A DNA stretch of 64,000 nucleotides from Lentinula raphanica (GCA_027919835.1 JANVFP010000028.1:186001-250000), one strand, 5' to 3'. Shown: positions 48,001 to 60,100, counted from the first letter of the stretch. A program made the numbers and translations. The notes: a model not told the origin generated them from the letters alone.

Positions 48001-51000
48001 ACGGCTACGAGCGATTGATCCACACAAACGTCGTAGAAACTGCTAGGCAGGAAAGTCTACACCGAATGCCTGGACTCCAAGGATTGTTGATAGATGTTAA
48101 TACACGTTGATGTTACACCAGAACCAGAACCAGAGACGAAACAAGAGAGAAAGAGCCAAAACCAAAGCCGAGTACGATTCCAAAATAACTGATCTGGGGT
48201 CTTTACATGCAAGTATCTAGCCTTTATATACTACTGGAAGTCCATATCCCAATTTGGGTCATTGGAGTCATGCTGACTCATTTGTATTGTTCCTAATTCA
48301 CATGGGGTGTCTCCTGTCATCCTGAGTCAATATGACTGGACCTAAGTCATATTGAACAGCCTTCTGTTGAACTAGATCAAGAATAGCTAGTCTGGAATCC
48401 TGAAAAGGTATAGTTCCATGTCATTGTGAAACCATGGGAAAGTGGTCCTGAACTAGACCAAGAATAGCTAGTATGGAATCCTGAAAAGGAATAGTCCCAA
48501 TGTTAGTGTAGATCTGTGGGAAAATACTCCAGAGCTAGATCAAGACAATAAGGATTGAGTCACTGAAAGGGGAAATCTCCAAATATGGTTAGACCGTGGG
48601 AATTAGACCGGAAATAGGTCCGGAACTTGTTATATTAGATCCAGAAAAGGAATAGTGCAGATCCAAGACCATGGGTTTGGTTTAAAGCATATCCGAGCTG
48701 TAAAAATGCGGAATTAATGAGGAATAATCCCAGGAGTATCAAGGAAATTTGTAGGGGGGCAGGGAACATATGTTATGCTTCATAACATTACTTCCTCCTC
48801 CAGGCTAATGCCTCCTACCAGATCAGGGGGATATAGGGATACAATGATTCAACTCTGCTTTGAATTCCACAGATTGATTGCACAGCTCATTTGGTGATTC
48901 TGAGGGTGGCAAATATAATGGAGGTGGTTCAGGAGGTGGTAATGGTTCTACGGGCAAGTCAGGAGGAGATGGAGTTTGGTGTGCAGGTGAAACTCCATAA
49001 CTCAAGTGGCCTTGTCCTAAACCATTGATCCAGATTGGTTGCCACAATATATCATTAGCATACCGGTAATCACTCTTCTCAAAGTGATGTGCTAGTGGGT
49101 CATTCCGAGTAATCAGGTCCTGAAGTTGTCCTTCTTGATTCTGTTCTCCGCAACTGAAGTGACCAGACTCATCCACATTGGGGCCAGAAACTGGGTTACA
49201 AGTTGGTTCAGTGACTTGCAGTGGTACAGTGTTCAGAACTGTTGGACTCCCGACCAGTGATATCGGAGTAGTAGCAACAAAAGGTTTAGGTATGTCTAGA
49301 TCCTGTTTGTGCTCTCTAGGGGATTTTATCACAACAGCAGAGGCAGAGTGATCATCATCCTCAAAGACTTCAGAAGATGTAACCTGTTGCAAAACCAAGA
49401 TCTGTTGAACAATCTGATCAAACTCAGATCGAATATGGTCCTGACGCAGGGCTTTCTGGAAAAACAGTGGCCTAACAGCATCTAGCTGGGACACAAGTTT
49501 AATCCATTCCTCGGGTGACCGTTCAGGATGATCTCGGGAACCTATAGACAGTACAAAGTTGCGACATCGAGCAGCCAGTTGATTGAGTGGATTCTCTGTC
49601 AATGTGTCCTTTGTCACTAGAGCAGATGCTGATGATGAATGGGAAGCATATGTAGGGACAGTGGAATGCAAGGACTCAACCTTCACGGGAAGTGCAGAAG
49701 TTCTCGGAAGACTAATGGACTGGCTCCGGATAGAGGGGATAGTCTGAGCTTCTGCCTGGAGTTTGACTGAAGTAGGAGCATGAAACCCTGGATGTAATGA
49801 TGAAGATGACACCTTTGCACTGGGAGTTCCTTGCTTCAGAACTCGAGCTTTAGCTGGTTGCTTACAGACAGGCAACATGGAACTGTAGTGCAGCAGAGGT
49901 ATGGAAGTTGCTGACATTACTTCAACAGATGGAATGTATACCTGGCCTGAAGTTTGGTGTGTCACTGTAGGCCCTTGCATGTAACCATTATGATGAGTGG
50001 ATACCGGAGATATTTGTAAAGGATAATGTGAAGGGGGTGGTTGCCATTGCCAACCTAAGGGGTCAATCGGGGGTGGATCAGGTGGCAGTGATAGATAAGG
50101 ATAGGGAACATGAGTGTTTGGTGGCATAGGCATCACGGGATATGAAGACAGAGGCCTATGTTGTTCTTCCGACACTCGAATTGGATTCCAGGATGCTTGA
50201 GCATAACCTGAAGAATATCTGTTACTAGTTGTAACAGGGGACTGAGTCTTGTTTCCTATCCGGATGGTCATCATTGGCTCAACTGGAGGAAGACAGTGAC
50301 TAGAATTGTTGTAGAAGACACCTTGTGTCATCATGAGAAGGGATATCAATCTGAGTTCTCCGTCCAAGGAGTGATGTGAACACAACAAGGGCAGGAGATC
50401 AGGGATGATAGATAACCGATCCTTTATCCAAAGGGTAGCGTAGACTTCCCTGGGGGCAGTGAGAGATCAGTTATTATGTTAGGGTGCTCGATGCTCTAAC
50501 CCTCGACGGCACCACAGATGACGGCTACGAGCGATTGATCCACACAAACGTCGTAGAAACTGCTAGGCAGGAAAGTCTACACCGAATGCCTGGACTCCAA
50601 GGATTGTTGATAGATGTTAATACATGTTGATGTTACACCAGAACCAGAACCAGAGACGAAACAAGAGAGAAAGAGCCAAAACCAAAGCCGAGTACGATTC
50701 CAAAATAACTGATCTGGGGTCTTTACATGCAAGTATCTAGCCTTTATATACTACTGGAAGTCCATATCCCAATTTGGGTCATTGGAGTCATGCTGACTCA
50801 TTTGTATTGTTCCTAATTCACATGGGGTGTCTCCTGTCATCCTGAGTCAATATGACTGGACCTAAGTCATATTGAACAGCCTTCTGTTGAACTAGATCAA
50901 GAATAGCTAGTCTGGAATCCTGAAAAGGTATAGTTCCATGTCATTGTGAAACCATGGGAAAGTGGTCCTGAACTAGACCAAGAATAGCTAGTATGGAATC

Positions 51001-52388
51001 CTGAAAAGGAATAGTCCCAATGTTAGTGTAGATCTGTGGGAAAATACTCCAGAGCTAGATCAAGACAATAAGGATTGAGTCACTGAAAGGGGAAATCTCC
51101 AAATATGGTTAGACCGTGGGAATTAGACCGGAAATAGGTCCGGAACTTGTTATATTAGATCCAGAAAAGGAATAGTGCAGATCCAAGACCATGGGTTTGG
51201 TTTAAAGCATATCCGAGCTGTAAAAATGCGGAATTAATGAGGAATAATCCCAGGAGTATCAAGGAAATTTGTAGGGGGGCAGGGAACATATGTTATGCTT
51301 CATAACAAAATGCCTTTGACATTAACAGCCAGTTTCTGTTTTTTGCGCCAATTCTGCTTAACAGCAATTCTCAGGCCACGCAAAAAAACAGTTCCAGATT
51401 GTTGCCTATATGTATCATCTGCACCACTTGATGATGCAGCAGATTTGGATGTCTGAAATTCATATTTTGGGTAATGTCTGTCCTCTTTGGAGGCTTCAGG
51501 TATAAATTCCAAGTGTATATTCTCAGGATTTGCCCCACTAAATGCAGCTACACCCCAAGCTCTTGCTTTGTCAAAGCCAGTAATGAGATACAGTGAATTA
51601 TTGTTAATGCTGCGGCCTAATGGTCCACTAATATGCTGATACCACATGATTGCATTATCAGTAGCATAGTTGGCAAATGTTGCAAGTTGTCTATGGTCAA
51701 CATGTTTTCCATCTTCTGGTAGAATCAGAAGAGCACCTTCAGGTATTGTTGACTGAAAAGATAGTCCTTTCCCAAATTTCTTTGATAGTCCCTCAAACCT
51801 CACATGTGATTCAGCTAACATAACAGGTAATAATAATTATAGCACTCACTGATGAACTGGAGCCTGAGGACAATGCATTTGGCTGGGATAGATGTAATTG
51901 ATATGACTAGAGATATGGCACATATCATATGTTGTAACTCCCTCATTGATGTCATTCTCAGCAATGCCAGTAATGGGCTTGAAACCTTCAGGGACTCTAC
52001 CCACATTCAGTGGGTGAGTCGCTTCATGGCAAACATTGAAGAGATAGTCAAATCCTCCTGAATCAGTAAGGATCCCAATATCTCCAATATGTACTCCCTT
52101 CTCCTTGTAAACTTCAGGTAGCCGTGCATTCTGTGATTTTGGTTCCCATAATGGATATCCTTTCCCACGAAGATATAACATCTCAGCATAAATTTTACTT
52201 TCAATAAAGGGAATATTTGCTGGCATATTCTGTGCAATGTTTGAATTTGAGGTTGAAGGAACACTAGGTGCATTAGGAGATGTGTCTGTTGGAGGAGATG
52301 TGTTCAAGGTCGAAGAGATGATAGGTGCATTGGGAGATATGTTGAACGCAGAGCCTCTGATATCAAAATGAGAAGCACCAGAGAACAT
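45080..52388 (-). CDS. Ankyrin-repeat protein with agaric-specific N-terminal region; allele split by an LTR element
   Basis: The start is ATG at 52388 (MFSGASHFDIRGSAFN, a short N-terminal motif of a kind I associate with mushroom NLR-like and related proteins). Exon 1 carries a region (LRGKGYPLWEPKS, DIGILTDSGGFDYLFNVCHE) that I recall from many agaric proteins of unknown function. After an intron near 51,805-51,845 come ALLILPEDGKH and SLYLITGFDKARAWGVAAFS. The LTR element (47957-51307) interrupts at VKGI|SEL. Beyond it are VYHPLDTINNWLLES, ISHDDDWVALMQ, two introns and MPNTQELLHRIQIRQ. About 20 ankyrin repeats follow (consensus GTALQSAALKGHRDIVELLL). A frameshift near 45,265 splits off the last two repeats. 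Ankyrin arrays bind proteins; the ligand is unknown. Confidence 0.75.
47957..48787 (-). repeat. 3' LTR of the non-autonomous element
   Basis: 831 bp, TG...CA ends, preceded in element orientation by the purine tract at about 48,788-48,805. It is the downstream LTR because the ORF reads toward it. Confidence 0.9.
48823..50388 (-). CDS. Sole ORF of the LTR element, 521 aa, gag-like position, unknown
   Basis: An open frame without stops fills the space between the LTRs. The product is Pro/Ser/Thr-rich (PPDPPPIDPLGWQWQPPP, a C-terminal LPPPEPPPLYLPPSE). One more structured, helical part lies around residues 265-345 (NPLNQLAARCRNFVLSIGS, WIKLVSQLDAVRPLFFQ). There is no zinc knuckle, protease, RT or integrase motif. 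By position it would be gag-like, or an unrelated captured gene. Nearest upstream in-frame ATG used as start. Confidence 0.6.
   Translation of the reverse strand: MLCSHHSLDGELRLISLLMMTQGVFYNNSSHCLPPVEPMMTIRIGNKTQSPVTTSNRYSSGYAQASWNPIRVSEEQHRPLSSYPVMPMPPNTHVPYPYLSLPPDPPPIDPLGWQWQPPPSHYPLQISPVSTHHNGYMQGPTVTHQTSGQVYIPSVEVMSATSIPLLHYSSMLPVCKQPAKARVLKQGTPSAKVSSSSLHPGFHAPTSVKLQAEAQTIPSIRSQSISLPRTSALPVKVESLHSTVPTYASHSSSASALVTKDTLTENPLNQLAARCRNFVLSIGSRDHPERSPEEWIKLVSQLDAVRPLFFQKALRQDHIRSEFDQIVQQILVLQQVTSSEVFEDDDHSASAVVIKSPREHKQDLDIPKPFVATTPISLVGSPTVLNTVPLQVTEPTCNPVSGPNVDESGHFSCGEQNQEGQLQDLITRNDPLAHHFEKSDYRYANDILWQPIWINGLGQGHLSYGVSPAHQTPSPPDLPVEPLPPPEPPPLYLPPSESPNELCNQSVEFKAELNHCIPISP
50477..51307 (-). 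repeat. 5' LTR of the non-autonomous element
   Basis: 831 bp, almost identical to the other LTR. The sequence following it on the minus strand (TAATAACTGATCTCTCACTG) is where a primer-binding site would lie; the matching tRNA was not identified. Confidence 0.9.
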
Positions 52389-53482
52389 TCTAGAAAGATA
52401 AGTTTTGGATCAGTTGTCAGAAACAAACCAATAGACACTCATACGCTGCTGGGGTAGTAGGAGAGGAAGTAGCCATGAGGAGTGGGGATGGATGTCAAAG
52501 TTAAGATTGTTACTGAAGCTTTTTGCATGCCTTGAGCATGAGGACAGACACGTTTTCTGGCGCTTATGAGATGTATTGGCAAGAGGTGAGCCTGATTTGA
52601 GATCTTGAGATAACAGGTGCCACAAGAATGATGGATTTTTGACATCACCGAAATGCCACAGGTTGCTGATTCAGCTGAACATTGTTCTTCTATGATACTA
52701 ATGCATCGACTAACAACAAATGGATCATCATCAATGAGAAGACACTACACTTGGTGGGGTAATTGAGATATGGAAGCTCAGTGTTTGGGTTGTATGAAAA
52801 CACAGGTTCAAGACTTGGACAGTACCATGATCAGTACACAGAGAGACAGCAATCTGTGTGTATTGAGTGACTACCACAAGATAAAATCTTGTAAGAAGGA
52901 TGGCTAGTGAAATTGGTAACATGCATGATGAGTAGCAAGTAATGTTAATGAGGAGCAATGATCTCTACTGCAGAGCCCCAGTGACCTGTATAGCTTTGTG
53001 AAAGTTAGTACAGATTGAGTGCTTCAAAGACTTTCCATTATGCACCACCGGTTGTACATTTCCTTTCAATGCAAAACTGTCCGCTTTTCCTGTTCATAGA
53101 ACTCTGGATATGAACATTGAACTCCCTTGAGAAATTTGCCACCTCTTACAGTGAGTTACGCATTGCCATTTGTCAGCAAGAGAGCAAAATTTTGAGTTGA
53201 ATTGTGACTCAAGAAGAGGATGTTGAGAGGAGGTTATGGTGGCTGGAGCTTGGAGCTCTTGTGAAGAGAGAGAGAACCCTCAGGCAAGCACTTGAATCAA
53301 TGGTGCATCAATGCCAGAGACAAGAGAGCAACGAGAGATAGTCAGAGATGCACATCAGGTAACTCAGGTTGCATCAAGATTGCATTGTTGTCAGCAGCCA
53401 TATATTTGGCAATCAGCAACCTTCCATTTTTTTGGGGGGGGAGGGGGGGGTCATGGGATCATCTCAAAGATCTGAATTGGCC
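52389..53482. other. Upstream region of the ankyrin gene; no gene recognised
   Basis: Short frames on both strands lack recognisable motifs. It should contain the promoter of the minus-strand ankyrin gene. A G-rich run (about 53,433-53,451) lies near its right end. Confidence 0.4.
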
Positions 53483-53485
53483 TCA

Positions 53486-53759
53486 CACTGCATGCATGAC
53501 CAAATAAGTGGTCCCAGATTATGATGAAATCATTTTGAACTCTCGGATAATGGGAACATACTAAGTAGCACCATATATGATAGACATAATTAGATTTTCT
53601 ACCAAAAGTTGACCATAAATTTACATACATGGTTATTTTTGAAATATGTTTAAAATATATTTTACCATATGTGGGGCTACTTAGGATTTTCCCATTATTC
53701 AAGAGTTCAAAATAAGTTCAACATAGTTTTGGACCACTTATCTAGTCGTGCATGCAGTG
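53486..53759. mobile_element. MITE with CACTG ends, 274 bp
   Basis: Inverted repeats of about 70 bp starting CACTGCATGCATGACC on the left and CACTGCATGCACGACT on the right (reverse complemented), both continuing to AAGTGGTCC. Flanked by TCA on both sides (53483-53485 and 53760-53762). CACTR ends with 3-bp duplications fit the CACTA/CMC superfamily. Confidence 0.8.
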
Positions 53760-53777
53760 TCACCTCTTGTATATTTG

Positions 53778-54037
53778 CAGGCTCCTTAAACAGCCCTCAT
53801 TACGGAGAGAAAGAATGAGAGGTCACATGGTATAGAGGTTTCATTTCTCTCTGCAGGAGGGCTGGCACAACTTACCCAGCCCACCAATTCACTGCGCAGT
53901 TTTTCAAGGTATCCATGCAGTGCGGGAATCGGCAGGCCAGGTAAGTTTTGCCAGCCTCCTGTGGAGAAACAAAAAACCTGTAATGCACGTGACCTCTCAA
54001 ATTCTTTCTCCACAGCGAGGCTGGTTTAAGGAGCCTG
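53778..54037. mobile_element. MITE with CAGGCTCCTTAAA ends, 260 bp
   Basis: Inverted repeats of about 48 bp: CAGGCTCCTTAAACAGCC on the left, CAGGCTCCTTAAACCAGCC on the right (reverse complemented), both reaching GAGAGGTCAC. A target duplication is not clear. It lies 18 bp from the preceding MITE. Confidence 0.8.
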
Positions 54038-54387
54038 GTGTATTGGGCCTTGGCTAATCAGAAGACTTTAAGAACAGCACCACAATCATCAAGGAATTGA
54101 GTCGAACTGGGCTGCTGTAACAACTGTGGTCCAGTGGAAAATGTATTTCTTGATATAGAATGTGGCCGAAGTGTCGGTGAATATGTGCGAGTGAGGAAGA
54201 GGGAAGTGCTGAGCCATGGCAGCGAGAAAATGATGTATTGCACTCAACCTATGTCACCGCCGACTAAATCTCAAAGATAGTCATACTTTTGAGTGCGTGG
54301 ATGTTTGACTAAGGCGACATTATTGTTAGTGGTATTCACAACTCGGGTTACATATTCGTGTCGTTTCGATGGGTGTGGTTTAAGCGT

Positions 54388-56418
54388 TTATTCAGTAGAA
54401 GCATTTAGGGTTATTATTTCCCTCGCTGCCAGCGGAGACAAGCTCCTGGTCTGAGAAAATATTTGATATGCGGTCAGAATTCGCATCAATACGGGACAAC
54501 CAAAGCAACACACCTTCAACCACTTGACCAATTTCTTGGTCAACATGCCTTTTCTCAGCGATGATTGGCATCGTACTGATAACATTGGTCACGCCGTCGG
54601 CTAGGCCATGAGTCTCTCCGAATGTCTTCCAAACTTCGAGAAGAAGAGCGACGCGCTGAAAGACAGTATCGAGTTTCAACGATGGATTCGACCGATGATG
54701 GAGTAGAAAGACGTACCACATCTTTCAGCCTCTTGCTTTCGAGTCTTGTGTATGCTCGATCGATAACCTGTCTGGGACGGTCAGAGTCTCCACGAACCAA
54801 CCATCTTCGGCACAGCATCCTCGTCTTCGTCCTCTTCTTGCATAGCGCGAGGAACGGGGTTTGACTCTGCCTCGAGCAGAGCACTGACATATGATATCCA
54901 GACAAGTTTGACGTGACCACCGAGAGAGATCAGTCGTTCATAGAGCAACTGAGCAGTCTCCTGCTCTCCTTTCTCAGTTTTCTCGATGTAAGTCTTCCAG
55001 AGAAACTCCGGCATAGACAACGGCCACTGTGAAATCCCAAAATTGACGGGTGCACTGGTACGTCCGAAATCCTCTTATGGTTCGATTTCGGCGTATTTGA
55101 TCCATGCAAAGTAGTTGGCAGGGTCGAACTGAGGGTATTCAAGATGATGAGTCGCTAAAGAAGGTTATCGGTAAAGGGTACACAACAGACCTCTAGGTGA
55201 TTTTCGTAGAGTTTACTTACACGGCCAAACTCCAGCGACTAAAGCCAAATTCGGTGAACCTTTTCGACTAAGAGTTCAAGTCCACTCACATCTGTCTCGA
55301 GGTCAATGTAATCCTCGAGCAACTGTCCTCTGAAACGTATGAGAGACGAGGCCTATTGTAGTCTGAACGATCTGGCGGGTTCCTGTACAGTTCAGAAAAT
55401 TCTGACCGAGGGATGCGAGCCAAAGTGAACTAGGAAGATCTATGATGAAAGGGTTCACAAGGTATCCAGAAGATGGCATACTTTGTAAATCCCTCTTGCA
55501 CGCTCGTACTCCTTGAGCCGTGGTTCCATTATAGATGACACTCGCTCGATCCAGCTCTCCATAACGCTCCTTCGTTTTGACGTACACCTCCCATGCCTTG
55601 CCATCGGGCTCCCATTTCACCCGACCTGTTCGCGCATCAGGAACATTCTGCATTAGCTCTTCGAGGTAGATATATTGATACAAAAGGCGGTCGACTCAAG
55701 GAAGTGCAGTCCTGTCGAAGAGGTTGCAAATGCACGCTGGAGAATTCGTGTCTTGAGTTCCATTTCCGTAAAACTGAGCCATAGTTGCATACTTCGATTT
55801 TACGTTCAAAGCGCGTTCGTGTGGAGCGAGAGCGAGCGAGGTCATTCTAATAAGACTGTTATATTTCTCGTTTGAGCTGTAACCTCGCGAAGGATAGTTG
55901 TTCGGTTCGTACCTCCTAGTTTGCATACTGCAACCAATCCCTTCTAAAAAATGCACCAGCCTTCCATCTGATACACTCTTCAATTGCTATCGTTTCCGGT
56001 CTCGATATTCGTTGAAGTTCAAATTCCTCCACTCGGTGCTTTCGGAGCTCCAAAGGCATTTTCTTGTCCGTTCTTGAACCTGTAAAGAAGATGAGGAGCT
56101 GACTCCGAGTCGTATTTCGGCTGACTCGCCCAACATACCTCTTGAAGCAAGATGTTCAAACCCTCACGTTCATCGTGTACTAGTTTTGAGTGAGCTACGA
56201 AGCTGTCAGATCCGCGTTCAATCAAAGAAAGAGTCCAATAAGGCATACCTGGATCGCGACCTGGCGCGTGCGCTTGTCGAGACTCGAATGATCCTCGGTG
56301 TTGTATTATGAGAGAAGTGAAAGGAATTTGCGTTTAAACAGGCAACTTCGACCAGCCATGAGCATCCAGACCATCCGGTGTATTCTCTCGAACGAAAAGA
56401 GCGATTGAGGACGTTCAT
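54388..56418 (-). pseudogene. CLF1: CLF1/Syf3 (HAT-repeat splicing factor), decayed
   Basis: CLF1 (crooked-neck) is a scaffold of the NineTeen complex in the spliceosome, built of HAT repeats. Matching pieces in order, in shifting frames: LNFNEYRDRKR (N-terminal EYR.RKR motif, followed by TAG), [74 protein letters not shown] (followed by TAA), WPLSMPEFLWKTYIEKTE, LYERLISLGGHVK, and EKRHVDQEIGQVVE near the end. The middle repeats are missing or beyond recognition. Stops and frameshifts make it non-functional. Confidence 0.72.
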
Positions 56419-57129
56419 GAAGATTATTGAAGTTGTGGTCGGACTGAAGGTAAAGGTCTTTACGGAATCAGGTCCACCTTTGCGGTTTTCTTCGGCTTTC
56501 GGTCCGTTTCAAAAGGACTCTTCCAGCTTTCACCACAGCTTCAACTTTTCAAGATCGTTGGCTGGGGTTGTCATATCTGTCTTCACAACTTTCCAAACTT
56601 TCCAACTCTGGCGCGCTTCCCTTCCTCCCTACCCCAACCGGATTTAGCTTGGAACGTCCCATCCCTTCATCAACGTCGATCCCGATAGAACCGACAGGTC
56701 AGAAGCTCGGAGTCTTCTTCCTTCGGGGAACGACGATGATTTTTTCGCTGGGAATGGATTTGGAGGAACAGGCAACGGAGAAGGAAATGGTGGTGGCTTC
56801 GATCAAGAGTTATAACGTTAGACGTTAGCTACGTGAATGATCGCGTCGGCGTCGGCGTCTTCTCCAGCTACAGCGTCTATAGGATCTTCAGCTTTTCTTT
56901 GGTCCTCTCTTCTTCGCTTCGTCTTTTTTGTCTGCTTCTACAACGACGACGACAGTTATAGCTACAAGCACAGCAGGAACGAACAAGCACGTCCATCTAA
57001 CCTAGACCACCTTCGATATGGGTATCAAGTAGTTCCCAAATCCAATCTCCTTCTCTAACACAACCCCTTTCTCAATCTCCTCCTCTACCCTCCATCCCAA
57101 CCCACTTCAACCCAGCGCTCAACTCGAGC
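56419..57129. other. Intergenic between decayed CLF1 and bHLH genes
   Basis: No supported gene. Pyrimidine-rich stretches near 57,060-57,120 (CTCCTCTACCCTCC) precede the bHLH gene and resemble fungal promoter CT tracts. Confidence 0.4.
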
Positions 57130-60100
57130 ATGCGGTACGAGCCGTTGCCGGATTCGCCCAACGCCAATAACAGCGCGAGGTAATTCCTCGATGACACTAC
57201 GACTGTCTTGCAATTCTCAAGCTACGAGTCTGACTCGGGAGACTACGATGACACCAACGGGCGAATCCCCCGGTCTTCGCCATACGGCTCACAATTATAC
57301 CCCCGTATGGGGAGGTGTGACTCGTCATACACCTTCTCCTCACCCGCACGCTGCTACGAGCCCGAGCACAACGAGTCATCCCTACGTGCTTTCCTCGAGA
57401 TCGAGGTCGAGGTCGAGACCGCCGTCTGTTTCTGTCTACCCCGGGAATTCTTATCGGGGGTATGAGTGGTATGAGTGATATGGAGGGATGATGTCCCTTG
57501 GTGGTGTTGATGGTGGAAATGGAGGAGGAGGATGATCGGTAGGACCACAGAGGCCAAGAAGGGAGAGAAGAGGAAACAGCGTTTCGAGTACGACTAGTGT
57601 GACTAGTGTGAGTGTGAGTCCGCCTCCGCATGAACATGGACCTGGAGGGACGTCGTCTGCGATTGTGATTCCGAGGCATGAACAACAACAGCAGGGTGTT
57701 GCGGATGGATGGTTTGGCTCGGCTGGAAGTCAGGGTACGACTGGGTGAGTTTCTTTCTCGACGAAGACTACGACGACGACGAGGTATTTAATATTCGACT
57801 GGATATAGTGAATACACACTACCCACACCTGAATCTCTGCACGACCATCCGCATTCACACAGCCCACACCCAAGCACCCACTCTCCGCTTTCCAAGTTCC
57901 ACGGATTCGCCAATCTCTCTATGAACGTATCCAACCTCCACCCTCCAGCCCCCACTCTCACCCCATGGGATTCCTCAACTCATCCCTCAGATCTCCTTTG
58001 AACACGGTGAACACGTTGCGCGTGGGCGGGTACCTAGGGCTAGGGATGAGCATCGCGGGTGGGATTGGGAATATCAATACGAACGCGAACAACACCAATC
58101 CCAATAACGCGACGAATCCTTCGAATGCGACGAATCCTTCGTCGTCGTTTACCCAGAACGAGCACTGGCCTTCTTCGCCCGTTTGGACAGGGCTCACCGT
58201 TCGATAGGGGCGAAGGAGGGGAGGATGATCCGATGGGGATGAGCATGGGCGGTCTTTGGCAAGTATAGGCAATTTCAGCGGGATGGGGATGACCATGGGA
58301 TGTGGATGGACTCTATTGGAGGAGGGGTCACATACGCGTTTTGACTCTGACAACAATCATCTTCATTCTCACTCGACTTCGTCGTTTGAGAGAATGAGAT
58401 CGGTCTGTAAGGGTCGGGAACGTTTGCGGATTTACATCCTGGTCATCATCACAACGTTGAATAAGAAACAGCAATTCGAGTCATATACATCACTCATCGT
58501 ATCCTCATTCTCATTCTCTACCCCTCTCCCTCTCCCGTTCTTCGCATTCTTCGGTTCATCTCAAGGAGGAGCAGGAGCAGGAGGGACGCAGCATCCCCAA
58601 GCTGGCGTCCACCACCACCTCTACAAGACGTGGAAGTACGACTTCCAGTAAACTTGACAAGCTCGACAAACACGGCCAAACCTCTTCTTCCCGCTCCTAC
58701 CATCCTTCCTCCCGCTCCGCCTCAGGAGCCAGATCGCCTGGAGTCGATCTATCAATAACGAAACATCTCTCCGCAGCAGAAAAAGCAAGTTCTCTTAGTG
58801 AAGGAGAAGACGACGAGGAGTGGAAGAGGCTGTCGAGAGACGAAGGAGGGACTACGTGGGATAATATGAGACGAGATCAAGGAGAAATCGGGGAATTGGC
58901 GACGTTGTTTCCAGATGTGGATGTTTGGTACTGAGGGAGGTGAGTATAGAGGTTCACTCTTTCTTTCGTTCGCGTTGTTGTGCCTGTCCTTGCTCATGTT
59001 CTTTTTCTTTCTCATTCTTACTCGCGTTCTGATCCGTCTCCTCCGCCTTCGTTATATTGTTCTCTCTCTCTTACTTATCGTCTCATTTATACCTCTACGT
59101 CCACCATGTCTCTCTCCACGTTCATTCATTTTGTTCTTATTCTGCTTCTCATTCTTATCTTATCCTGATACTCACGCGGATTTTCTTCCCAATTTCGTTA
59201 TAGGAACCTCCGGGAACTCTCCACCTTCAGGCGATCCCTCCACCACCGACACCTCATCAACCCCTCCAACACCTCTAACAACTTTGCCAAACAAAACCCA
59301 ATCAGCCCCCTCTCCCCAACATCACCTTCTCCTGTTTCGTTCCTCCTCTATCTCCAACAACTCCTCCAACGCTCACCGTGAGACCGCGTCCTCGTCCTCG
59401 TACGGGTTCAACCTAGACATAATGGGTCCAAGACCAAACCTATGGACCCTGATAACGTCGGTGTGGGAGACGACAAGAAACCCGATCCATCTACCACCAG
59501 CGCCACCGGAGCAGCAGGTTCAGGAGGAGCGAACGACGACTCGTCTTCCGTCGTCAAAGCGAACAAGGGTATGATCCTTCGAAAAAGCATAGAGTACATC
59601 CGGTACCTGCAGCAGTTGGTGACCGCGCAAGGAGCGAGAAACAGGGAGTTGGAGAGGGAGCTGAGGGGATATCGGGAGAGGGAGAGGACTCAGGGGAGTA
59701 GTATTGGGATGAGTGATGAAAAAGAGGGAGGAGATACGCATATGATGGTCGAACACGAACACGATGGTATGAACCATCATCAGAATTCATCGTTCGGACA
59801 GGGTCAGGCTGATTTCGGAGGAGGGTTCGGCAGTGGTGAGTTACTCTTTTCCCTTCTTCCCCCCTTCTTCTCTTTTCTTTTTTCTGTAACTTACGTCGTC
59901 TTTTTGTGTTGTCTGTTGATTGAATAAGGCCAGGGGTTTATGCAACAGCAGGGGATCGAGAATGAGAATGGGTTGAGTGAGATGGGTGGGATGGGGATGA
60001 GTATGAACATGGACATGAATACGATGAATATGATGAACATGGACAATATGAGTAATCTGGAGAATATGGGTATGGGTATGAACATGGGCGGGATGGGGAT

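Larger units (their letters stand above)
47957..51307 (-). mobile_element. Full-length non-autonomous LTR retrotransposon, 3,351 bp
   Basis: Two 831-bp LTRs (47957-48787 and 50477-51307) start TGTTAGGG and end CATAACA as read on the plus strand. They appear identical except for one noticed difference (CACGTT against CATGTT near 48,105 and 50,625). The insertion carries a 5-bp duplication AAATG (47952-47956 and 51308-51312). A purine-rich tract (GGAGGAGGAAG on the minus strand) abuts the 48787 LTR, so the element points to the minus strand. There is one ORF and no RT, integrase or protease. Near-identical LTRs imply recent insertion. Confidence 0.93.
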
